DNA from: Nocardiopsis ansamitocini | GTDB taxonomy: Bacteria > Actinomycetota > Actinomycetes > Streptosporangiales > Streptosporangiaceae | Reading direction: 5' to 3' | Assembly: GCF_030268225.1 (NCBI RefSeq) | Contig: NZ_BSQG01000003.1 | Location: 282,991-346,990 of the forward strand | Length of the DNA: 64,000 nucleotides | Shown here: positions 58,526 to 64,000 of the stretch, one piece after another | How positions within the stretch are numbered: position 1 is the stretch's first letter | How the letters are laid out: the number at the start of each line of letters is the position of its first letter | The notes under the pieces: generated by a model | What the model saw: the letters and a program-made list of their open reading frames with translations, nothing else | What the model was told of the DNA's origin: nothing | Database searches by the model: none | Translations under genes and position numbers: made by a program

Positions 58526-58691
58526 GTTCGTTTTCCTGCGCCCTCCTAGTCCATCGAAACTCACACTTTTATTCCCTGTGCGAGAGCCACCAGGGGGTGT
58601 CCGGAGGCGGCCACGTGGGAACGAACGCTCTTATCGCCTTCTCCGGAAAACCCTGAGCCATCGCCGAGTCGCGGTCGGCCGCCGTTTTCCC

Positions 58692-58697
58692 TAGTCT
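58692..58697 (+). promoter_or_regulatory. -10 element of the amidase gene (TAGTCT)
   Basis: TAGTCT is 8 nt upstream of GTG 58706. Confidence 0.45.
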
Positions 58698-58705
58698 CGG
58701 CGGTC

Positions 58706-60136
58706 GTGAGCGAAATTCATGACTTCACCGCAGTCGAGCAGGCCGAGCTGATCAGCCGCCGGGAACTCTCCCCGGTGGAGATCACCGACCACTACCTCGA
58801 CCGCATCGACCGACTGAACCACGAGGTCGGAGCCTTTATTACGGTTGCTCCGGAACTCGCTCGGGAGCAGGCGCTAACCGCCGAAAAACGGGTGCTCTCC
58901 GACACGCCGGAACTCCTGCCTCCCCTGCTCGGGGTGTCCGTTCCGCTCAAGGACCTCGACATGGTCGCCGGGATGACGTGCACCTGGGGGTCGGCGCTGT
59001 TCACCGAGCACGTCCCCGAGCTCGACGAGGCGTTCGTCGCCGAGCTCAGGTTGGCCGGAGCCGTCTTCACCGGCAAGACGAACACCCCCGAGTTCGGTGC
59101 GTCCTGCTATACCGAGAACGACATCGCCCCACCCGCTCGCACTCCGTGGGATCTCACCCGCTCGGCGGGCGGCTCCAGCGGGGGCGCGGCAGCGGCGGTC
59201 GCCGCAGGTCTGGCCCCCCTCGCCCAGGGCAGCGACGGAGGCGGCTCCATCCGCATTCCCGCCAGCGCCTGCGGTCTCTTCGGGATCAAACCCAGTCGCG
59301 GTCGGGTCAGTGCCGCTCCTGCCCGTCCGGACCTGATCGGCCTGTCGGCCACCGGTCCGCTGGCCCGCACCGTTGCCGACGCGGCCCTGCTACTGGACGT
59401 CATCGCGATCAGCCGGCCGGGCGACTACTACTCCGCGCCTCCACTGCCCGAAGGGGACAGCTTCCTGGCCCACACGGGACGGGCGCCGGGCCGGCTGCGT
59501 ATCGCCCGCTTCGCGGCACCGAACGTCGAAGGAGCGACGGTCCACCCCGATGTCCTCGTCGCCTACGAGAACGCCGCGCTGCTGCTCGCCGACCTGGGCC
59601 ACGACGTGGAGGAGATCGACCATCCCTTCGACGCCGGCCTTCTCGACCACTTCGAGGTCGTGTGGACGGTACTGGCGGCCCGAACGCCTGTCGCCCCCTC
59701 CGACGAGTCCGGGCTGCGCCCGCTCACCCGCTGGTTGCGGGAGAAGGGGCGATCGGTGTCCGCCACGGAGTACCTCGACGCCACCACCCGATTGCAATCG
59801 GCCAACCGTGCGGCACTGTCGGCGATGGCTCCCTACGACGCGGTCCTCACCCCCACGCTGGGGCTTCCCCCGGTCCCCATCGGGCATTTCGACGCCGATG
59901 GCGACCCCCGCGCCGAGTTCGCCCGCATGACGGAATTCACCCCGTTCACCAGCATGTTCAACATTTCCGGACAGCCCGCTGTCAGCGTTCCCCTGCACAC
60001 GGGTCCCGAGGGCCTGCCCATCGGGATCCAGCTCGCCGGACGCATCGGCGGGGAAGGGACCCTGATCTCCCTGTCGGCCCAGTTGGAGTCGGCCCGCCCC
60101 TGGAGCGACCGCAAGCCCGAGATCTGGTTCCGCTGA
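58706..60136 (+). CDS. Amidase signature family hydrolase
   Basis: 476 aa. Catalytic Lys in GVSVPLKDLDMVAGMTCTWG, signature TRSAGGSSGGAAAAVAAG and GSDGGGSIRIPASACGLFGI with the Ser pair. Near the C-terminus FTSMFNISGQPAVSVPLHTG and GLPIGIQLAGRIGGEGTLI are standard for the family. It is a distant paralogue of the amidase at 29145 (different Lys-loop and C-terminal blocks). Start is GTG 58706 by -10 spacing. Convergent with the MFS gene 28 bp downstream. Substrate unknown. Confidence 0.9.
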   Translation: MSEIHDFTAVEQAELISRRELSPVEITDHYLDRIDRLNHEVGAFITVAPELAREQALTAEKRVLSDTPELLPPLLGVSVPLKDLDMVAGMTCTWGSALFTEHVPELDEAFVAELRLAGAVFTGKTNTPEFGASCYTENDIAPPARTPWDLTRSAGGSSGGAAAAVAAGLAPLAQGSDGGGSIRIPASACGLFGIKPSRGRVSAAPARPDLIGLSATGPLARTVADAALLLDVIAISRPGDYYSAPPLPEGDSFLAHTGRAPGRLRIARFAAPNVEGATVHPDVLVAYENAALLLADLGHDVEEIDHPFDAGLLDHFEVVWTVLAARTPVAPSDESGLRPLTRWLREKGRSVSATEYLDATTRLQSANRAALSAMAPYDAVLTPTLGLPPVPIGHFDADGDPRAEFARMTEFTPFTSMFNISGQPAVSVPLHTGPEGLPIGIQLAGRIGGEGTLISLSAQLESARPWSDRKPEIWFR

Positions 60137-60164
60137 CCCCCGGAGGGAAACCGGCCGCCGCGGA

Positions 60165-61388
60165 TCACCCGACAGGCGTGGGAACGGTGGTCGGCTGCGG
60201 TCTGGCGCCGGGAACCCACAGGGTGAGTACCGCCGCCGACAGTGACAGGGCCACGCCGCCGGCAACCCCGGCCGCGATACCGCCCAGATCGATCAGCCAG
60301 CCGGTCATCGGAGCGGCGATCGCGACGCCGGTGGTCACTCCGGTGTTCATCCAGCCGAAGGCTTCGGCCCGGCGGTTGTCGGGCGCGACGTCGCCGAGGC
60401 GCTCGGTGACCGCGGCAAGGGTCGGAGCGACCGCAAGTCCCGCCACGAACAGCATCGGGGCGATCAGCCACGGAGTGGGAAGTTCCAGAATCGGCGGCAG
60501 CAGCGGGATCAGCAGCGCGACGCCCGCTGCCGCCGCGAACGCCCTTCGCGACACCCGAGGTGCGCCGGGCAGGCCCCCGGCGACCAGGCCGCCCACCAGC
60601 GAGCCCAGCGCCCAGATCGCAGCCAGGGCGCCCGCGTAGCCGGGGGTGCCCAACTCCCGGGCCCACGCGACGATCACCAGATCGACGGCCGCGAGACCAC
60701 CGACCAGCATCATGCACACGACTACCAGTAGGGCGAGCGGTCCGATGGTCAACAGGGACCGGCGCGCCCCCTCGTTCGCCCCCGTTTCGACGGCGGGGGT
60801 GCGGGTCAGCCCCGCCACGCGCAGCATCATCGCGAACCCGAGCGCCCCGATCAGGGAAATGACGGCCAGCATGACCAGTGCCGCCCGTCCTCCCGACAGG
60901 CCCACCACGGCCGCGGTCAGCACGGGGCCCACCACGAACAGCACTTCCTGGAAGGTCGCCTCCATCGAGTACATCGCCTTCCGGTTCTGGCCGCTGGTCA
61001 GCCGGGGCCACAACGCTCGTCCGATCTGGCCGGCAGGTGGAAGGAACAGACCTGTCACCAGGGACAGCGGCAGCGAGATCCACCACAGCGCCGCGGGCAA
61101 CAGCGTGATCAGCAGCAGTCCACCGCTGTAGACGACCCCGCACACCACCATGATCCGATCGGCGCGTCCCCGGTCCGCCATTCGGCCGCGGATCGGCCCG
61201 GCAAGGGCGGTCCCCACGGTCAACGCGCCGCTGACCAGGCCGGCCAAGGCATAGGAACCGGTCCAGTCGGCAACCAGGAAGGTGATGGCGATCGGCAGCC
61301 CTGCGACCTGGAGCCGGGCGATCAGTGACCAGATGAAGAGCCCGGGGAGGTGGGGGATGGAAAACAGCGGACGATAGGACTTCAGCAT
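60165..61388 (-). CDS. MFS transporter
   Basis: 407 aa, about 12 membrane segments. The loop motif GPIRGRMADRGRADRIMVV is the MFS A-motif; the family is the poorly characterised drug/sugar-efflux-like group that often begins with a short YRPLFSIPHLPGLFIWSLIA helix. ATG 61388 follows CATACT by 6 nt; ATG 61418 would add ten residues. Direct repeats GGTCA/TGTCA sit just upstream in AT-rich DNA at 61418-61436. Substrate unknown. Confidence 0.85.
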   Translation of the reverse strand: MLKSYRPLFSIPHLPGLFIWSLIARLQVAGLPIAITFLVADWTGSYALAGLVSGALTVGTALAGPIRGRMADRGRADRIMVVCGVVYSGGLLLITLLPAALWWISLPLSLVTGLFLPPAGQIGRALWPRLTSGQNRKAMYSMEATFQEVLFVVGPVLTAAVVGLSGGRAALVMLAVISLIGALGFAMMLRVAGLTRTPAVETGANEGARRSLLTIGPLALLVVVCMMLVGGLAAVDLVIVAWARELGTPGYAGALAAIWALGSLVGGLVAGGLPGAPRVSRRAFAAAAGVALLIPLLPPILELPTPWLIAPMLFVAGLAVAPTLAAVTERLGDVAPDNRRAEAFGWMNTGVTTGVAIAAPMTGWLIDLGGIAAGVAGGVALSLSAAVLTLWVPGARPQPTTVPTPVG

Positions 61389-61543
61389 TCGCTCAGTATG
61401 GCTGGCCGAAGCGACCATTTATTGACATTTTGACCAGTGGGAATGCGCCCACGGCCGGTTTCGCCCGGGTTCGGTCCTGCCCGCTCGAACCGGATCGTCG
61501 GCCTACCGGCGCACGCCTCCCGATTAAGGCATCATCGGGTGCT

Positions 61544-63601
61544 GTGAGCGATGCTGAGTTGATCCGCCTGGCAGAGGAACACGGGGTCTCGACGAGTTAC
61601 GTGGATTGGAAGGGCGCACACGTCAAGGTCCCCCCGTCCACGCTCCGCCACGTCCTGGGAGCTCTTGGTCTGGACGTGCGCGACCCCCGAGCGGCACTGG
61701 AGGCGCACTGGGAGCACCAGTCCAAGCGGCTGCTCCCCGCCGCCGTCGTGGTTCGGCAGGGTCGGGCACCCGACCTGCGACTCCCCGACGGCGCGCGGAC
61801 CTGGGTCGAACTCGCGGGCGGTGACTGGGCGGAGCCCGGCACGAGCCTGCCCCTGGGGGTGCATCTACTGCACGTCGAGCACGGCGACCGCCGTGAGCGT
61901 GCCCCCATCCTGGTCGCCCCCAACCGGCTGGCCGGTGCGCAGGCCGGCGCCCCCGTCCGCCAACTGGGGCTCATGGCACAGCTCTACTCGGTCCGTTCGC
62001 GTGCCTCCTGGGGCATCGGCGACCTCCGCGACCTCGCGGAGCTCTCCGACTGGGCCGCCCGCGACCTCGGAGCGTCCTTCACCCTCATCAACCCGATCCA
62101 CGCCACCGAGCCGGTGGCGCCCCTGGAGCCCTCTCCCTACCTTCCGGTCGGCCGTCGTTACGCCAGCGCCCTCTACATCCGCATCGAGGACGTTCCCGAG
62201 TACGCCGGCCTCACCCCGGCCCAGCGCGAACAGGTCCAGGCCCTCGCAGCGGGACCGCGTGACCGGTCCCGGGGCTCGGAACTGCTCGACCGCGACTCCG
62301 TCTGGACCGCGAAACGGGCCGCGCTGGAAATCCTCCATCGGGTCCGCCGCACTCCCGAGCGGGAAACCGCGCTGCGCGCCTACCTGGATCGGGAGGGATC
62401 GGACCTGGTGGAGTACGCGACCTGGTGCGCCTTGGCCGAGGAACACGGTTTCGACTACCGGAGCTGGCCCGAACCCTTGCGCGACGTGCGCGGATCGGTG
62501 GTGGGCGCGGAGGCTCTGCACCGGTGGGGCACCGTGGACTTCCATCGCTGGGTGCAGTGGGTCCTCGACGAGCAGCTCGCCGCGGCCCAGGCCAGCGCCC
62601 GCGCCGCGGGGATGGGCACCGGTATCGTGCACGACCTCGCAGTGGGAGTACAGGGCGGCGGTTCCGACGCCTGGATGTACGGCGACGTCCTCACCCCCGG
62701 AATCCAGGTGGGCGCGCCCCCGGACGCGTTCAATCAGCAGGGGCAGGGGTGGGGCCAGCCCCCGTGGCACCCCATCCGCCTCGCCGAAGAGGGGTATCTG
62801 CCCTTCGTCTCCCAGATGCGTCAGGTGATGCGGCACGCCGGTGGAGTCCGGGTCGACCACGTGATGGGACTGTTCCGGTTGTGGTGGGTTCCCGAGGGGG
62901 CCTCGCCGGCCGAAGGGGCCTATGTTCGCTACGACCACGAGGGCATGGTCGGTGCACTCCTCCTCGCGGCCCACGAGTCCGGTGCGCTGGTCGTCGGGGA
63001 GGACCTGGGGACCGTCGAGCCCTGGGTGCGCGACCACCTGAGCGAGCGCGGGGTGCTGGGAACGTCGGTGCTGTGGTTCGAGCGCGACTCCTCCGGAGAG
63101 CCGCGTCGTCCCGAGACCTGGCGAACCGACTGCCTGGCCACCGTAGCCACACATGACCTGCCCCCGGTGGCCTCCTACATCGCCGCCGAGCATGTCGACC
63201 TGCGCAACCGGCTCGGCCTGCTCACCCGGCCGGTCGAAGAGGAGCGCGCCGACGCCGAGTCCCAGGTCGCCGAGTGGTGCGCACTGCTGGTCGGACTCGG
63301 CCTGTTGGACGCATCCGTCGATCCGGTCGCCGACCCCGCCGCCGTGGTCAAGGCCCTGCACGCCTACCTCGGCCGTACCCCCTCGTCCATGGTCGGCGTC
63401 GCGCTCACCGACCTGGTCGGCGACCGCCGTATGCAGAACCAGCCCGGGACCAGCACGGAGTACCCCAACTGGCGGATCCCCCTCACCGACGCAGAGGGGA
63501 GGCCCGTTCTGCTCGACGAACTCATCGCAGATCCGGTCCTCACCCAGGAGATCCGCGGACTCCTGGGGCCGCTGGCCAGCCCGGAACCGCCTTCGCGGTG
63601 A
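61544..63601 (+). CDS. malQ: 4-alpha-glucanotransferase MalQ (GH77)
   Basis: 685 aa amylomaltase that moves alpha-1,4-glucan segments. N-terminal MalQ domain (LIRLAEEHGVSTSYVDWKGA), then the barrel: SRASWGIGDLRDLAELSDWA, PSPYLPVGRRYASALYIRIE, nucleophile region GVRVDHVMGLFRLWWVPEGA (about 430), acid/base GEDLGTVEPWV (about 484) and ATHDLPPVASY (third acid). The C-terminal GDRRMQNQPGTSTEYPNW is strongly conserved. GTG 61544 is preferred to the more distant in-frame start, where the sequence is not homologous. Involved in maltodextrin/glycogen turnover. Confidence 0.95.
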   Translation: MSDAELIRLAEEHGVSTSYVDWKGAHVKVPPSTLRHVLGALGLDVRDPRAALEAHWEHQSKRLLPAAVVVRQGRAPDLRLPDGARTWVELAGGDWAEPGTSLPLGVHLLHVEHGDRRERAPILVAPNRLAGAQAGAPVRQLGLMAQLYSVRSRASWGIGDLRDLAELSDWAARDLGASFTLINPIHATEPVAPLEPSPYLPVGRRYASALYIRIEDVPEYAGLTPAQREQVQALAAGPRDRSRGSELLDRDSVWTAKRAALEILHRVRRTPERETALRAYLDREGSDLVEYATWCALAEEHGFDYRSWPEPLRDVRGSVVGAEALHRWGTVDFHRWVQWVLDEQLAAAQASARAAGMGTGIVHDLAVGVQGGGSDAWMYGDVLTPGIQVGAPPDAFNQQGQGWGQPPWHPIRLAEEGYLPFVSQMRQVMRHAGGVRVDHVMGLFRLWWVPEGASPAEGAYVRYDHEGMVGALLLAAHESGALVVGEDLGTVEPWVRDHLSERGVLGTSVLWFERDSSGEPRRPETWRTDCLATVATHDLPPVASYIAAEHVDLRNRLGLLTRPVEEERADAESQVAEWCALLVGLGLLDASVDPVADPAAVVKALHAYLGRTPSSMVGVALTDLVGDRRMQNQPGTSTEYPNWRIPLTDAEGRPVLLDELIADPVLTQEIRGLLGPLASPEPPSR

Positions 63602-63656
63602 ACGGGCGGCGGCCGCCGCCTCCACCAGCAGGGAGACGGCGGCCGCCGAGGGGTGC

Positions 63657-64000
63657 CTAGGCGCCTGCTTCGGCGTCCTTGGACCGGGCGTGCAGCGCAC
63701 GCTCCACACCGGCCCTTCCCTCCAGCAGGAGGCGACGCAGTGCCGGAGCCGGGTTCTCCGTCTCGAGGTAGACGTCGGTACGGTCCAACGTCTCCTTCTC
63801 GACCAAATAGCTCGGGTAGGCGACCTCGGCGAAGGTCTGCGCGAACTCGCCGGTCCATTTCTCCCACGCCTCTTTGAGCAGGGCGAAGTACTTCTCGGTG
63901 TACTCGCGGAGCAGTTCGGCGTGCGCGGGCTCGATGAACCCGCCCAGGGTGGAACGGAACTCGGCGTTGGCCAGGTCCCCACCGGTCATGCGCTCCCAGG
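63657..64000 (-). CDS. pepN: Aminopeptidase N C-terminus, cut by window edge
   Basis: The last 114 residues or so of an M1-family aminopeptidase enter from the right edge: WERMTGGDLANAEFRSTLGG, EYTEKYFALLKEAWEKWTGE, and YLVEKETLDRTDVYLE. These match the helical ERAP1-like C-terminal domain ending of actinobacterial PepN. The zinc site lies outside the window. Convergent with malQ, 55 bp apart. Confidence 0.8.
   Translation of the reverse strand, partial: WERMTGGDLANAEFRSTLGGFIEPAHAELLREYTEKYFALLKEAWEKWTGEFAQTFAEVAYPSYLVEKETLDRTDVYLETENPAPALRRLLLEGRAGVERALHARSKDAEAGA

Overview
The window is about 70% GC, has short intergenic gaps and uses GTG/TTG starts freely. Many genes have a TAnnnT hexamer 6-8 nt before the start codon, the usual mark of leaderless actinobacterial transcripts. 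The gene content (two transmembrane Ser/Thr kinases, a group II truncated globin, a BluB-CobT fusion, DUF6232, DUF4192 and DUF6504 proteins, EttA) points to a filamentous actinomycete, most likely Nocardiopsaceae (Nocardiopsis, Streptomonospora or Thermobifida-like). That placement is inference from gene content; no rRNA is present. Both edges cut genes: a flavin monooxygenase on the left and an aminopeptidase N on the right.

Layout. 1-4.5 kb: an overlapping catabolic operon (FMO, RidA, DUF1028, M20 amidohydrolase, aspartase/fumarase-like lyase) of unknown substrate. 4.6-7.1 kb: GNAT, SnoaL-like protein, and an SDR/TetR divergent pair with a palindrome between them. 7.4-10.1 kb: a disturbed zone with a frameshifted secreted propeller gene, a decayed tyrosine integrase against tRNA-Arg(UCU), and candidate small ORFs. 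10.2-14.6 kb: cobD, a Ser/Thr kinase and cobQ. 14.6-18.3 kb: a four-gene OpuC-type osmoprotectant ABC operon. 18.5-25.2 kb: DUF6232 protein, secreted penicillin-acylase-family enzyme, NfeD/SPFH pair, quinone oxidoreductase. 25.3-31.1 kb: second kinase, DUF6504, LLM oxidoreductase, amidase, Gly-rich membrane protein. 31.2-33.2 kb: three GNATs in a row. 33.3-38.5 kb: a cobalamin block (CobC-like aminotransferase, BluB-CobT fusion, CysG-type fusion). 38.5-44.5 kb: paired dynamin-like GTPases and a membrane diguanylate cyclase. 44.6-49.8 kb: DUF4192, EttA, GlbO, MFS transporter, FBP-domain protein. 49.8-55.5 kb: alpha/beta hydrolase, TrmH-type methyltransferase, thioesterase, prolyl oligopeptidase, HNH protein, zinc ribbon. 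55.5-64 kb: ilvD with a possible leader, NERD protein, amidase, MFS transporter, malQ, pepN end.

The clearest multi-gene functions are cobalamin biosynthesis (corrin entry, aminopropanol arm, amidation, lower-ligand synthesis and activation, split over 10-14 kb and 33-38 kb) and osmoprotectant uptake. The least explained are the 5' catabolic operon, the tRNA-adjacent element scar with its small ORFs, and the GTPase pair. Several convergent gene pairs are separated by long perfect hairpins that look like bidirectional terminators.
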